Virus record (IMG/VR): IMGVR_UViG_3300035670_000097
Location: 29,818-93,817 of that record
Direction: 5' to 3' (one strand)
DNA from: a virus
Length of the DNA stretch: 64,000 nucleotides
Position numbers and translations under genes: made by a program. A model generated the notes under the pieces. That model made no database searches. It saw only the letters and a program-made list of their open reading frames with translations, and had not been told where the DNA came from. How positions within the stretch are numbered: position 1 is the stretch's first letter; every line of letters starts with the position of its first letter. Positions 54,478 through 64,000 of the stretch are shown in pieces.

Positions 54478-57400
54478 ATGGGCGGCATACCAAATTATAA
54501 TAAGATTAACTCTAATCCAAATCAGCCTGATACAACTAGTGCTACCTCGCAGAGTACCATACAGTTTAATAATAACGCTCAATATGCTCTTATCTATGAT
54601 TTGATTTCAGAAGGCGAAATTAGCGGATTGGTTGAAGGAGCTAAAAGTGTATTTTTAAATGGTACTCGTCTTACTGATACAGCTTCTGCATCCTCGGTTA
54701 GTCCTATCGGCACTACTACAGGAACTTTTACAGCCAGTAGTACTACGGTAACTGCTTCTGGCGGTCTTTCTGGAACTCTGAATAGACTAATAATTTTAGA
54801 AAGGGGCGGTAAACGTTCTTCTACTTTTTCCGGGACATCTGGTAGTAATGTACTGAATACAGGAAGTGCTTATTTTGAAAATAGTATGATTGGAGGCTCC
54901 ACAAGCGGAGCGGGGTTAGCAACAACTCGCAGAATTCGAGTAGATGGTTTAGGTCCAAATGGGCGTGAATATATTGGTACAATTGTAAAACGTATAAGCG
55001 ACACTAGCGCTGAAGTTTCTCCTGCTATTTCAACTACAGGCTCTGGAAAATCAGGAGGGCTAGATCATCTTACTGTAGTTACTGCCGTAAATAGCTCATC
55101 TTCTATAACAGTAGCTCAAGCTCCTCAAAGCTCTGGCACTAAGTTTCAAATTGTTACAATTACTCCTAATAATACTATTCAAGCTCCTGTAGACGATCGC
55201 TGGAACTTTAAAAATGTAACTCTTGACTTTAGAGCTGGATCAAGAGAGCAAAGCATAGTAGAAAAAAATAGTTTACCTACTGCAAGTTTTTTGACTAGCA
55301 TTGGAGAAGAACTACAATGGGGCTTAGGGTACGGTGGGGACGCAAACCCTCTGGCCTATAGTAGTGCAGCTCTTGGGGTCGGTACAGATCCCTCAGAAGT
55401 AGATAAGATAAAAATAGGTATAGAATTTCCTGGGGGGCTTTATGTAAATACAGGGGAAAAGGCTAAAATTCAACGTACTGTTATGGGAATTCGCGTTGAA
55501 TTTCAATATACTCAAGGCGGCGTTTCAAAATCTGCTGTAATTGTTGGACCAACGTCTTCAGCAGGCTGGCCCGATGCTGTGCGAGGGTTTGATTGGATTA
55601 GCTATTTACAAAATAGAGGAGGAATAATTGGAGAGTCTACTTCACCTTTTGTGCAAGACATTGAGTTTTCTGTAGAAAAATTTAAGCCTTTTACAGATTT
55701 TTCTATTTTAGTTACCAGAACAACTCCTCATATTTCTGACGATTTTCCTACTAAAGACAATACTTTTATATTTTCTGCTCGATTGAAGTATGTTGAACTT
55801 CAAATTGTTGATAAATTTAGTTACCCATTAAGTGCTTATGCAGCAATGAGCTTTCCTGCCGAAGGATTCTCTAATCTTCCAACACGCTCATATCATGTTC
55901 GCGGGCTAAAGATTAAAGTACCTAGTAACTATATTACTCGAGAAGAGAGCGCTGATAGCGTTGCAAAATATATTGGTCAGTGGGACGGAACCTTTATTAC
56001 AAAGTATACCAATAATCCTGCGTGGATTTTTTACGATCTTGCAACAAACAATCGTTATGGATTAGGTAAATATATAGATCCTACGCTTATAGATAAGTTT
56101 TCATTGTATAGAATTGCAAGATATTGCGACGAGCTTGTTCCCGACGGAAAAGGCGGCCAAGAGCCGCGATTTACGTGTAACGTTTATATTTTTCAAGCTG
56201 AAGAAGCTTATAAGCTAATGAGAGACCTGGCTAGTACTTTTAGAGCGCTTACTTACTGGGCTCAAGGTAGCTTAATCACTGTACAGGATAGTCCAAAAGA
56301 AGCAATTTATACTTTTACGCAAGGTAATGTAATTGATGGGATATTTAATTATGAGTACTCTGGAAGAAATGCTCGATATAATGAGATTAACGTAACTTGG
56401 ACAAATCCTGATCAATTTTATCAACAAGACGTATTAACGGTTACCGATCATACCGACGTTATTAAGCGTGGAAGAGTCGTACCTATGGATACGATTGCTT
56501 TTGGCTGTACTAGCGAAAGTCAAGCATACCGAGTTGCAAACTGGAATTTATTGACTTCGCAGCTTGAAACGGAATTTATCTCTTTTGGCACAGGCATAAA
56601 TGCCAGCTTTTTACTGCCTGGAGATATTATAAATGTACAAGATCACCATTTACAAGCAGTTCAAGCTAGCGGACGAGTTCGGTCTGCGGCGAGCGCAACT
56701 TCTATTACTCTTGATAGAAATGTTACTTTGACTGCCGGAAGCACTTATAAACTGCATTTAATTTTTGACGGCCCCGGATGTTATTTACAGCAAGCTTCAG
56801 CAACAATTGGGGGAACAACTTATACTCGAGGCGATTTAATTCCAGGAATTGATACTAGCGAAGAGGCCGCTCTTTTAGTAGACGCTAGTAATAATCCTGT
56901 TGCGGTATCTTTTAGTGCGGATAGTCATGTTCAAACTAAAACTATCAATAATTCTTTGCCGTATACAGGAAATACAATTACTGTGTCATCTGCCTTTTCT
57001 TCTACTCCTTCGAGCGAAGTAATTTGGGCAATAGAAAACGCAACACTTGATGCTGCTGGAAACGCTAAACAATATCGAATTTTAAATATTAAAGAAGAAG
57101 AGAACCACACATATTCAATTGTAGCAGCATTGTACGCTCCTGAAAAATTTGAAGAGCTTGAAGCTAAAGTTAAAATTGCCGCGCCTCCATTCTCTGGGCC
57201 TCGCCCCGGGGACGATGTCCCTCCAGTAACAAACTTAAATGTTGTGTATACTCGTACAGTTCTGGACGAAGAATTCGAAGAGGTTGACAGTACTTATTAT
57301 GCTCTTATTTCTTGGACACCTCCTGAAGAGACCTATAGAGACAGCGCTAATAATTCCGTTACTCGAGCCTACCCGTATGTTGTGGCATATCAAATTGAAT

Positions 57401-60270
57401 ATAGCTTTTTTGATATTCCTTCTACACAAATAAAAGAGTATGTGACAGAAGAAATTACGGGAGATAGAAATAGTTTACGAGTTTTTGGCGTAGCTCCTGG
57501 AACCTATGAAGTTCGTGTTCGAGTAAAAAATTCTATCGGAGAGTTTTCTCCTTGGGTCAGTCGAACTCTTACTCTTGAACCAGACTCCTCTCTCGGCGGA
57601 GCTCAGCTTAATGGGCTGCAACTGGGCGGGGCTTTAGATACTGCTACGCGCTTTACGGATAATACTTATAGTATTACCGATACGTTCTACACTTATACTG
57701 CACCTAACTTCAGAACATACTCAATAGAGCCAGCAACCAGCGCGCAGAGCGCGCAAAGCTTCGCTAATTTAAGTGCAAACTCTGAATACTATTTATTGTG
57801 GGATTCGAGCAATACAGAAGATCCGCTCAAAGCAGTAGCACATTACGAAGATACCAATGTTGCTTCCCCTTACGGAGCTACAAGTTCGTACTGGAGAGAC
57901 GCTTATGCCGCAAATGATGGCATGGAAGCGCTTCCAGGTACGATCAGTGCAAGTCAGTTTACTAATAAAATTACTGGCACAAGCACCTTTTTTGAATCAA
58001 ATCTTGCAGTTGGAAACTTTATAAAACTGTATGATTCTTCCAACTCTGCAAATTCGTTTTATACTGTCGTTACAGAAATTACAAGTAATACAGAATTGTA
58101 CACGCGAGAAATTATACTTAAGAATTTTACTAACAAACAAATTCAAGTTCCCACCTATCGTGTAAACTATCGAAATGACGTAATACTTGCAAAAATTGTT
58201 ACAGATGAAAATACAGTCGCATCGCTGGAAGCTCAATATGTAACTACTACAATTGATGAACCGCAGTTTTTGGACGTATTGTCGAACGGTCAAACTTTTA
58301 CTTATTATGCAAACAATGAACTGATCGGTCCTCAGCAAATTGACTTTACCGTTAATAAGCAAAATATTCTTGCAGCTACTGAGTGGGAACTTCGAGATTC
58401 GGAAGACAATCTTCTTAGCAATACTTATCTAGATGCTATAACAAACACGAGCGCTACGCTAAATGCAAATAGCTTTGGTTCAATTACAAACAATTCATTT
58501 GTTCAAGTAACTGCTAAAGCACTTGATTTAAGCGATACCGTTTTAGTCAACAAACTTTTGTATGGACAAGATGGATTAATTGGAGAAGATGCAGTAACAA
58601 TAAGAATTGCTGGATCTCGTCAAATTTTTACTTTTGACGCAAATAATGCTTTTAAGCCTGCCGGACAGTCCATTGTTTTAACTGTATCAAAACAAAACAG
58701 TACAAACACAGTAAACTGGACTTCATCTCCTTCTGTAAACTTACGAGAAGGTGTCTCTCCTTCCAGCCCCATTGTAACAACAGGAGATACTGTTTATTTA
58801 TATATTGAAGATTTTGGACAAAATAATGAAGTAGTTGAATTTACTGCCACGCTAGATGGAACTTCTATTTTTGATAAGTTTAGCGTTTATAAATTGCGAG
58901 AAGGTCGAGAAGGACATACAATTGTATTAAGCAATGAAAATCATAGTATTCCTTTGGAGTATGACGGACTTTCGGGAAACTACTTAGGCTCAGGTACGGA
59001 CATTCGAGTTTGGGAAGGAACTACAGCCTTAACTTATAATGCTACGGCCGCTTCAAATGCAACCTTCAATGTAAGCGTATTAAGTAACACGAATATAACT
59101 CCTGATCCTACTCCGACTACAATTACTACTATAGTTACAAACGATACTCGTCGCTACGGTAACGCTAGTAATATAACAGCGAATACTGCAAGCATTGTTT
59201 ATACGATTGGAGTTCGTGATAAATTTGGTAATTTTAGTACTTATACGCGTCAACAAAGTTTTTCAGCAGTTCGAGAAGGTGCACCAGGAGCTGATGGAGC
59301 TAATGGAGCCAACGGAACTCCGGCAGTAAGTATGTTTCTTTCGCGAGCTGGAGTGACTTTATTTGCTTATGCAGATGGCTACGTAACAGGCTATGCGGAT
59401 GCAACAGGTCAAGCTGAACTTTATAGTGGATCTACTCGAGTTACTGAAAGTGCTTCTTGGTCGCGCACTCAGTCAACTGGACTAACTGGTACAGTTTCAA
59501 ATACCGCGGGAACTAAAGGGGCTTACTCAGTTACAGCGTTATCAAATACTGTTCTTACTGGCACGCTTACAATTAATGCAAGTTATCAAGGTCAAACTTA
59601 TACTAGTCGTTTTTCAGTTGCAAAAGCCGTAGGGGGTTATCAAATCGTATCTTCTCTTCCGAGCACAGATCTTTTTGAAGGAAGAGTTGTATTTTTACTT
59701 TCAGACGATAAGCTTTATCGCTATACTGTTCCTGGAGGCTGGACCGCATCGGTTCCAAACGTAGATATTAGCGGACTTATTACGAACGCTCAAATTCAGT
59801 CTATTGCAAATACAAAACTGACGGGGACCATAACGAGCACTCAAATTGGTGCAAATGCTGTAACTACTCCAGCATTGGCGGCGGGGTCAGTAAATACTGC
59901 TCAGCTTGCAGCAAATTCTGTGATTGCAGGTAAAATTGCTGCTTTGGCAGTAAATACAATTCATTTAGCTGCGGACTCCGTGACGGCGAATAAAATTGCT
60001 GTAAATGCAATTACAGCAGATAAAATAAACGTAGGAGCAGTAACCGCAGCAAAAATAAATGTAACAAATCTTTCTTCAATTAAAGCAGACGTAGGTATTT
60101 TAAATGCAGGAACAATTAACGTTACTAACATGACAATTACCGGAATTTCAAATACTGCGCTGAGTGTTAAAAGCGCTTTTTCAGGCGAGCGTCTTGAAAT
60201 TTCGAGTGACGTTATTCGAATTTATGATTCCAGCGATGTACTACGAGTTAAATTAGGAAAACTGACATAA
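54478..60270 (+). CDS. central tail fibre/tip protein, lambda gpJ type (1930 aa)
   Basis: ALIYDLISEGEISGLVEGAK, then IELQIVDKFSYPLSAYAAMS-like core, HVRGLKIKVPSNYITREESA and DLATNNRYGLGKYID are gpJ tip hallmarks. FnIII-like domains (around 910-1040) follow, Ig-like repeats, a short collagen-like GAPGADGANGANG near 1600, and an alpha-helical C-terminus. Probably determines host binding. Starts right after gpI. Confidence 0.93.
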   Translation: MGGIPNYNKINSNPNQPDTTSATSQSTIQFNNNAQYALIYDLISEGEISGLVEGAKSVFLNGTRLTDTASASSVSPIGTTTGTFTASSTTVTASGGLSGTLNRLIILERGGKRSSTFSGTSGSNVLNTGSAYFENSMIGGSTSGAGLATTRRIRVDGLGPNGREYIGTIVKRISDTSAEVSPAISTTGSGKSGGLDHLTVVTAVNSSSSITVAQAPQSSGTKFQIVTITPNNTIQAPVDDRWNFKNVTLDFRAGSREQSIVEKNSLPTASFLTSIGEELQWGLGYGGDANPLAYSSAALGVGTDPSEVDKIKIGIEFPGGLYVNTGEKAKIQRTVMGIRVEFQYTQGGVSKSAVIVGPTSSAGWPDAVRGFDWISYLQNRGGIIGESTSPFVQDIEFSVEKFKPFTDFSILVTRTTPHISDDFPTKDNTFIFSARLKYVELQIVDKFSYPLSAYAAMSFPAEGFSNLPTRSYHVRGLKIKVPSNYITREESADSVAKYIGQWDGTFITKYTNNPAWIFYDLATNNRYGLGKYIDPTLIDKFSLYRIARYCDELVPDGKGGQEPRFTCNVYIFQAEEAYKLMRDLASTFRALTYWAQGSLITVQDSPKEAIYTFTQGNVIDGIFNYEYSGRNARYNEINVTWTNPDQFYQQDVLTVTDHTDVIKRGRVVPMDTIAFGCTSESQAYRVANWNLLTSQLETEFISFGTGINASFLLPGDIINVQDHHLQAVQASGRVRSAASATSITLDRNVTLTAGSTYKLHLIFDGPGCYLQQASATIGGTTYTRGDLIPGIDTSEEAALLVDASNNPVAVSFSADSHVQTKTINNSLPYTGNTITVSSAFSSTPSSEVIWAIENATLDAAGNAKQYRILNIKEEENHTYSIVAALYAPEKFEELEAKVKIAAPPFSGPRPGDDVPPVTNLNVVYTRTVLDEEFEEVDSTYYALISWTPPEETYRDSANNSVTRAYPYVVAYQIEYSFFDIPSTQIKEYVTEEITGDRNSLRVFGVAPGTYEVRVRVKNSIGEFSPWVSRTLTLEPDSSLGGAQLNGLQLGGALDTATRFTDNTYSITDTFYTYTAPNFRTYSIEPATSAQSAQSFANLSANSEYYLLWDSSNTEDPLKAVAHYEDTNVASPYGATSSYWRDAYAANDGMEALPGTISASQFTNKITGTSTFFESNLAVGNFIKLYDSSNSANSFYTVVTEITSNTELYTREIILKNFTNKQIQVPTYRVNYRNDVILAKIVTDENTVASLEAQYVTTTIDEPQFLDVLSNGQTFTYYANNELIGPQQIDFTVNKQNILAATEWELRDSEDNLLSNTYLDAITNTSATLNANSFGSITNNSFVQVTAKALDLSDTVLVNKLLYGQDGLIGEDAVTIRIAGSRQIFTFDANNAFKPAGQSIVLTVSKQNSTNTVNWTSSPSVNLREGVSPSSPIVTTGDTVYLYIEDFGQNNEVVEFTATLDGTSIFDKFSVYKLREGREGHTIVLSNENHSIPLEYDGLSGNYLGSGTDIRVWEGTTALTYNATAASNATFNVSVLSNTNITPDPTPTTITTIVTNDTRRYGNASNITANTASIVYTIGVRDKFGNFSTYTRQQSFSAVREGAPGADGANGANGTPAVSMFLSRAGVTLFAYADGYVTGYADATGQAELYSGSTRVTESASWSRTQSTGLTGTVSNTAGTKGAYSVTALSNTVLTGTLTINASYQGQTYTSRFSVAKAVGGYQIVSSLPSTDLFEGRVVFLLSDDKLYRYTVPGGWTASVPNVDISGLITNAQIQSIANTKLTGTITSTQIGANAVTTPALAAGSVNTAQLAANSVIAGKIAALAVNTIHLAADSVTANKIAVNAITADKINVGAVTAAKINVTNLSSIKADVGILNAGTINVTNMTITGISNTALSVKSAFSGERLEISSDVIRIYDSSDVLRVKLGKLT

Positions 60271-60563
60271 TGGCATACGGACTAGAAATTTATAACGCAA
60301 GCGGAAATACTGTGCTGTCTTATACGAGTCGCGTACCGCGGTTTGTACAAAATGGGATTTTTTCTTTAGCCTCTGGAGCGAACGTGGATATAACAGTAGT
60401 AGGAATGCAAAATAATGACTCTTGGGAAGTTTTTATAAATGCTACTCCCCGTACATTTATTCCTGCGACTGTTACTTGCAATTTGCATTCTGGATATTTC
60501 AATGCTAAAAATAATACTATTGGACAGCTTGATAATATCGCTTATTGGGTGATACGATCATGA
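60270..60563 (+). CDS. tail-tip associated protein, MxYGxEI family A (97 aa)
   Basis: MAYGLEIYNASGNTVLSYTS, beta-rich. Related at its start to the next gene. TAATG overlap with gpJ. Phage structural family of unknown role. Confidence 0.75.
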   Translation: MAYGLEIYNASGNTVLSYTSRVPRFVQNGIFSLASGANVDITVVGMQNNDSWEVFINATPRTFIPATVTCNLHSGYFNAKNNTIGQLDNIAYWVIRS

Positions 60564-61240
60564 GTTATGGAGTTGAGATATTAAATGATAATGATAGAAT
60601 TGTAATTGACACTAACTATGTAAACATAGTTCCTTTATTAGATCCTCCTACAGTAGTTGCCGGCGCGGCAGCTTACCCAGGCTACGCTAACTCTTCAAAT
60701 TCTGATTTAGTAGTTGCACAGCCTTCTACCACAGTTAATACAACGTTAGCTGTAAGAACAGGTGCAGGAGGGAGCGCTACTTGGAGTGCAGCCTCTAGGT
60801 ATAATGTACTTCGTAGATTTGATAGTTTTTCTGATGATATCTTGCCGAGTTATGGGCTACTTGTTCGTAATGAATCGGCTAATATTATTTTTAGCTCAAA
60901 TATAGGAAGAAATTTTGAAATTGTTACAATAGGAGTCTTTAATAGTTCTAAAGCAAATACTTTAAATATTGTATTACCCTCTTCAACTACATTATACTCA
61001 GATTTTAATAAATATTATTGTTGTATGGCAGGTACTTTGCTTTTTAGCTTTAATCTTTTTACCCCTCCTACTGGTTACGATTACGTCCAAGCATACACTT
61101 TTTTATATGCTAATTCTACTCATGGCCAAATACGAATAGACAGTTATACTGCTACAAGAAATCTTGACCCGCCATATGGCACAACATATGGCACAAGATT
61201 TTCTGATTTTCAATACATGATTTTAAAGGAGTTATCATGA
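60560..61240 (+). CDS. tail-tip associated protein, MxYGxEI family B (226 aa)
   Basis: MSYGVEILNDNDRIVIDTNY, beta-rich, longer paralogue of the 60270 gene. ATG overlaps the previous stop (ATGA). Confidence 0.75.
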   Translation: MSYGVEILNDNDRIVIDTNYVNIVPLLDPPTVVAGAAAYPGYANSSNSDLVVAQPSTTVNTTLAVRTGAGGSATWSAASRYNVLRRFDSFSDDILPSYGLLVRNESANIIFSSNIGRNFEIVTIGVFNSSKANTLNIVLPSSTTLYSDFNKYYCCMAGTLLFSFNLFTPPTGYDYVQAYTFLYANSTHGQIRIDSYTATRNLDPPYGTTYGTRFSDFQYMILKELS

Positions 61241-61695
61241 AACAATTTGCATCTGTAAGTTCTGATGGACAAATAGTCTCCGTCTTTTCACCCGGAAGAG
61301 ACTCAGATTATTATGATGGTCAAGATTTAGGAAATAATCTTACCGCCTATGAAATTTCTTCTAATCTGGATCAAGCTACATTTTTGCACAACAACTATCG
61401 CAAAAATGGGGAATGGAAAACAAAACCGCCCCGACCCGGCGAGTATTATTTTTGGAATTTAGAAGCCGAAAACTGGATTTTCGACTCCAATACATTATAT
61501 TCACTTTTGCGAGAACAACGAGACGGCAGGCTATTTCGATCCGACTGGACTCAATTATCTGATGCTCCGTTGACAGAAAGTAAAAAACAAGAGTGGGCAT
61601 TGTATCGCCAAGAACTGCGAGATCTGCCTCAAACTTATCCAAATCTAACTTCTCTCGAAGAAGTAATTTGGCCACAAGAGCCTTCAAATTCGTAA
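61237..61695 (+). CDS. tail fibre assembly-like protein (152 aa)
   Basis: C-terminal half LLREQRDGRLFRSDWTQLSD, then APLTESKKQEWALYRQELRD and VIWPQEP is the conserved R-x-x-x-L-x-x-SDWTQLxDxPL ... WxxYRQxLRD motif of fibre-assembly chaperones and related tail proteins. ATGA overlap with the previous gene. Confidence 0.82.
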   Translation: MKQFASVSSDGQIVSVFSPGRDSDYYDGQDLGNNLTAYEISSNLDQATFLHNNYRKNGEWKTKPPRPGEYYFWNLEAENWIFDSNTLYSLLREQRDGRLFRSDWTQLSDAPLTESKKQEWALYRQELRDLPQTYPNLTSLEEVIWPQEPSNS

Positions 61696-61739
61696 TTTAA
61701 ACTAACTCATTTTTAAAAAGCATACAAAAAAATTAGTAG

Positions 61740-61768
61740 TTGACACAAAAGTGTGTGTTTGTTATAAT
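61740..61768 (+). promoter_or_regulatory. promoter of the fibre genes
   Basis: TTGACA, 17-nt spacer, TATAAT; GGAGG follows before the ATG at 61792. Confidence 0.88.
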
Positions 61769-61791
61769 GAGTTCACAATGGAGGTACTATC

Positions 61792-62136
61792 ATGGCAGCA
61801 GGCACACATAATATAATCATTGACAAAGGCTCAGACTTTTCAATGCAACTTAGTTTAGTTCAGAGCGGAGCACCTGTAAGTTTGAGTGGGTACTCTGCAC
61901 GTGCACATTTGCGAAGTTCAAAAAGTGTCTCAGCGCCTTTAGTTGCAACTTTTGTGTGCACTATACTGTCACCAAATACAGATGGTAAAATTCATGTGCA
62001 CATGCCAAATGCAAATACAAGTAATGTGACTCCAGGTAGATATTACTACGATCTTGAGATTTATACTGCAAACGATGCTACGGTCACACGACTTGTGCAA
62101 GGAGACGTTACTATAACGCCGGAAGTGACAAGATAA
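61792..62136 (+). CDS. BppU-like baseplate/fibre-attachment protein (114 aa)
   Basis: MAAGTHNIIIDKGSDFSMQL, then LSGYSARAHLRSSKSVSAPL: beta-sandwich pattern of small phage proteins that anchor fibres. Directly followed by the collagen-like fibre (stop and ATG adjacent). Confidence 0.7.
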   Translation: MAAGTHNIIIDKGSDFSMQLSLVQSGAPVSLSGYSARAHLRSSKSVSAPLVATFVCTILSPNTDGKIHVHMPNANTSNVTPGRYYYDLEIYTANDATVTRLVQGDVTITPEVTR

Positions 62137-64000
62137 ATGAGTGAAAATCGCTTAGAAATTATCGTTCAAGAAAACGTTACTCAGGTAGTACCAGCGACTG
62201 AGCCTATAATTATTGAAACTTCTCTTGCAGTCGGCGAAGGCCCGCAAGGTGCTCAAGGATTTCAAGGCGATGCTGGCCCTACCGGCGCTCAGGGTGATGC
62301 TGGCGCTCAAGGTGACACAGGAGCTCAGGGCGACACAGGCCCGCAAGGAGATGCAGGCCCTCAAGGTGACATAGGAGTTCAAGGCGACGTAGGAGCTCAA
62401 GGCTTTCAAGGCGATGCAGGCCCACAAGGCGACGCAGGCCCTCAAGGTGATACAGGAGCTCAAGGCGACGTAGGTGCTCAAGGCTCCCAAGGCGATACTG
62501 GTGCTCAGGGCTTCCAAGGCGATACTGGTGCTCAAGGCTTTCAGGGCGATGTAGGCGCTCAAGGCGATGTAGGTGCCCAAGGCTTTCAAGGATACCAAGG
62601 CGATACTGGTGCTCAAGGCTTTCAGGGCGACACTGGTGCTCAAGGATTTCAAGGCGATATCGGGTCTCAAGGAAATGACGGAAACTTTGGTGGCGCCACG
62701 TTTGACTACACTTTTGACACTGGAATAACTGAAGCAGACCCTGGAACGGGGAGACTGCGCTTTAATAATGCATCTGATATTACTCTCGCCTCTGAGATGT
62801 ATATTGATGACACTGACGACAATGCAACAGATATTCAGCCTTTTTTACGCACTATCGACGACTCCACTTCTACTATCAAAGGCCACTTTAGAGTTTCAAA
62901 CAAATTTGATTCTTCGGACTTTGCTTTGTTTACGATCAGTGCAGTTACAGAAAACTCTGGGTACTTTAAGGTCACTTGTTCATATGTAAGTGGATCTTCA
63001 GCAACTTTTGATCAAAATGAAGACATTTTAATTACTTTTGCTCGAACTGGAGACAAAGGTGATACCGGTGCTCAAGGCTTTCAAGGCGATACTGGTGCTC
63101 AAGGCTTCCAAGGGGATACTGGCGCTCAAGGCTTTCAAGGCGATACAGGCGCTCAAGGATTTCAAGGCGATACGGGTGCTCAGGGCTTTCAAGGCGATAT
63201 CGGTGCTCAAGGCTTCCAAGGCGATATCGGTACTCAAGGATTTCAAGGTGATGTAGGCGCTCAAGGCGATACAGGCGCTCAAGGCTTTCAGGGTGATACT
63301 GGCGCGCAAGGCTTTCAAGGCGATATAGGCGCTCAAGGCTTTCAAGGCGGTACCGGCGCTCAAGGCTTTCAGGGTGATATTGGAGCTCAAGGATTTCAAG
63401 GCGACACTGGCGCTCAAGGCTTTCAGGGTGATACTGGCGCGCAGGGCGACACTGGAGCTCAAGGCTTTCAAGGCGATACTGGCGCGCAAGGCTTTCAGGG
63501 GGATACTGGCGCGCAAGGATTTCAAGGCGATACTGGTGCGCAGGGCGATACAGGTGCTCAAGGATTTCAAGGCGATACTGGTACTCAAGGATTTCAAGGC
63601 GACACAGGCGCTCAAGGCTTTCAAGGCGACACAGGCGCTCAAGGCTTTCAAGGCTTTCAAGGCGATACTGGCGCTCAAGGCTTTCAAGGCGACACAGGCG
63701 ACACAGGCGCTCAAGGCTTTCAAGGCGACACAGGCGCTCAAGGCTTTCAAGGCGACACAGGCGCTCAAGGCTTTCAAGGCTTTCAAGGCTTTCAAGGCGA
63801 TACTGGCGCTCAAGGCTTTCAGGGGGATACTGGCGCGCAAGGCTTTCAGGGCAACACTGGTGCGCAGGGCGACACTGGCGCTCAAGGCTTTCAGGGTGAT
63901 ACTGGCGCGCAAGGCTTTCAGGGCAATACTGGTGCGCAGGGCGACACTGGAGCTCAAGGCTTTCAAGGCGACACAGGCGGGCAGGGCGCTCAAGGCGACA
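62137..64000 (+). CDS. collagen-like fibre protein, 3' end outside the window
   Basis: Starts [20 protein letters not shown] directly after the previous stop. From about residue 45 Gly-X-Y triplets dominate (GAQGFQGDT nine-mers), interrupted at about 183-305 by a globular beta domain ([20 protein letters not shown] onwards). The reading frame has no stop to 64000. Trimeric collagen-like spacers are common in phage fibres and change length by slippage. Confidence 0.88.
   Translation, partial: MSENRLEIIVQENVTQVVPATEPIIIETSLAVGEGPQGAQGFQGDAGPTGAQGDAGAQGDTGAQGDTGPQGDAGPQGDIGVQGDVGAQGFQGDAGPQGDAGPQGDTGAQGDVGAQGSQGDTGAQGFQGDTGAQGFQGDVGAQGDVGAQGFQGYQGDTGAQGFQGDTGAQGFQGDIGSQGNDGNFGGATFDYTFDTGITEADPGTGRLRFNNASDITLASEMYIDDTDDNATDIQPFLRTIDDSTSTIKGHFRVSNKFDSSDFALFTISAVTENSGYFKVTCSYVSGSSATFDQNEDILITFARTGDKGDTGAQGFQGDTGAQGFQGDTGAQGFQGDTGAQGFQGDTGAQGFQGDIGAQGFQGDIGTQGFQGDVGAQGDTGAQGFQGDTGAQGFQGDIGAQGFQGGTGAQGFQGDIGAQGFQGDTGAQGFQGDTGAQGDTGAQGFQGDTGAQGFQGDTGAQGFQGDTGAQGDTGAQGFQGDTGTQGFQGDTGAQGFQGDTGAQGFQGFQGDTGAQGFQGDTGDTGAQGFQGDTGAQGFQGDTGAQGFQGFQGFQGDTGAQGFQGDTGAQGFQGNTGAQGDTGAQGFQGDTGAQGFQGNTGAQGDTGAQGFQGDTGGQGAQGD

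Noticed and set aside
62152-63993. Long minus-strand ORFs rich in Ala-Leu-Lys
   Set aside because: They are antisense to the collagen-like gene and arise from its Gly-X-Y triplet periodicity; no ribosome sites.
1-64000. Temperate-phage functions (integrase, CI-like repressor, attachment site)
   Set aside because: No integrase motif (RHRY or serine recombinase) or typical repressor was found in this window; absence elsewhere in the genome cannot be judged.

Overview
The window looks like part of the genome of a tailed double-stranded DNA phage, most likely a siphovirus with an HK97-type head and a lambda-type tail. A complete head-to-tail morphogenesis module is present: terminase, portal, protease and capsid, connectors, tail tube, tape measure and tail tip. 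No ribosomal, central-metabolic or integrase genes were seen. The host is probably an alphaproteobacterium. The tmRNA is circularly permuted and encodes an alphaproteobacterial-style tag (ANDDFYNEEYAVAA), and a PlcP/Agt lipid-remodelling pair of the kind known from Rhizobiales and SAR11 is present. Host assignment is inference. Promoters are consensus sigma-70 (TTGACA-17-TATAAT) throughout.

Layout. (1) 1-21.1 kb, minus strand: many small genes with start/stop overlaps (ATGA, GTGA, TAATG). They include an NAD+ DNA ligase, a secreted clan-A-like glycosidase, an AdoMet decarboxylase-like protein, five tRNAs (Ile, Lys, Gly, Leu with a group I intron and HNH ORF, Thr), a lysis cluster (holin candidate, Hsp20, T4-lysozyme-like protein, i-spanin and o-spanin), the permuted tmRNA, a GH108 muramidase, a small beta-barrel candidate, a glycosyltransferase, MazG, DUF3310, ThyX and a cassette of three Gly/Tyr-repeat proteins. 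(2) 21.2-23.6 kb, plus strand: a small Myb/HTH-like gene, a cupin, then plcP-agt. (3) 23.6-24.2 kb: a convergent intergenic region with a promoter-driven rod-shaped small RNA resembling 6S RNA and short repeats. (4) 24.2-35.3 kb, minus strand: small conserved phage genes, several copies of an HTH-like paralogue family, an exonuclease, a HExxH metalloprotease, a HAD phosphatase and an HNH nuclease. The intergenic spaces hold at least eight right-facing promoter-palindrome-hairpin units (usually against local gene direction) and large tandem-repeat arrays. (5) 35.6-64.0 kb, plus strand: the structural operon from TerS to a collagen-like fibre that runs off the window end.

How it fits together: the left and middle arms supply nucleotide metabolism (ThyX, MazG, DUF3310), translation support (tRNAs, tmRNA), envelope or lipid changes (PlcP, Agt, secreted proteins) and lysis. 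The right arm builds the virion. The most unusual elements are the permuted tmRNA, the intron-bearing tRNA-Leu, the 6S-like RNA, the Gly/Tyr-repeat cassette bounded by direct repeats, and the promoter/palindrome/repeat system at 28-35 kb. All functional calls rest on reading the sequence and knowledge of families; no searches were run.
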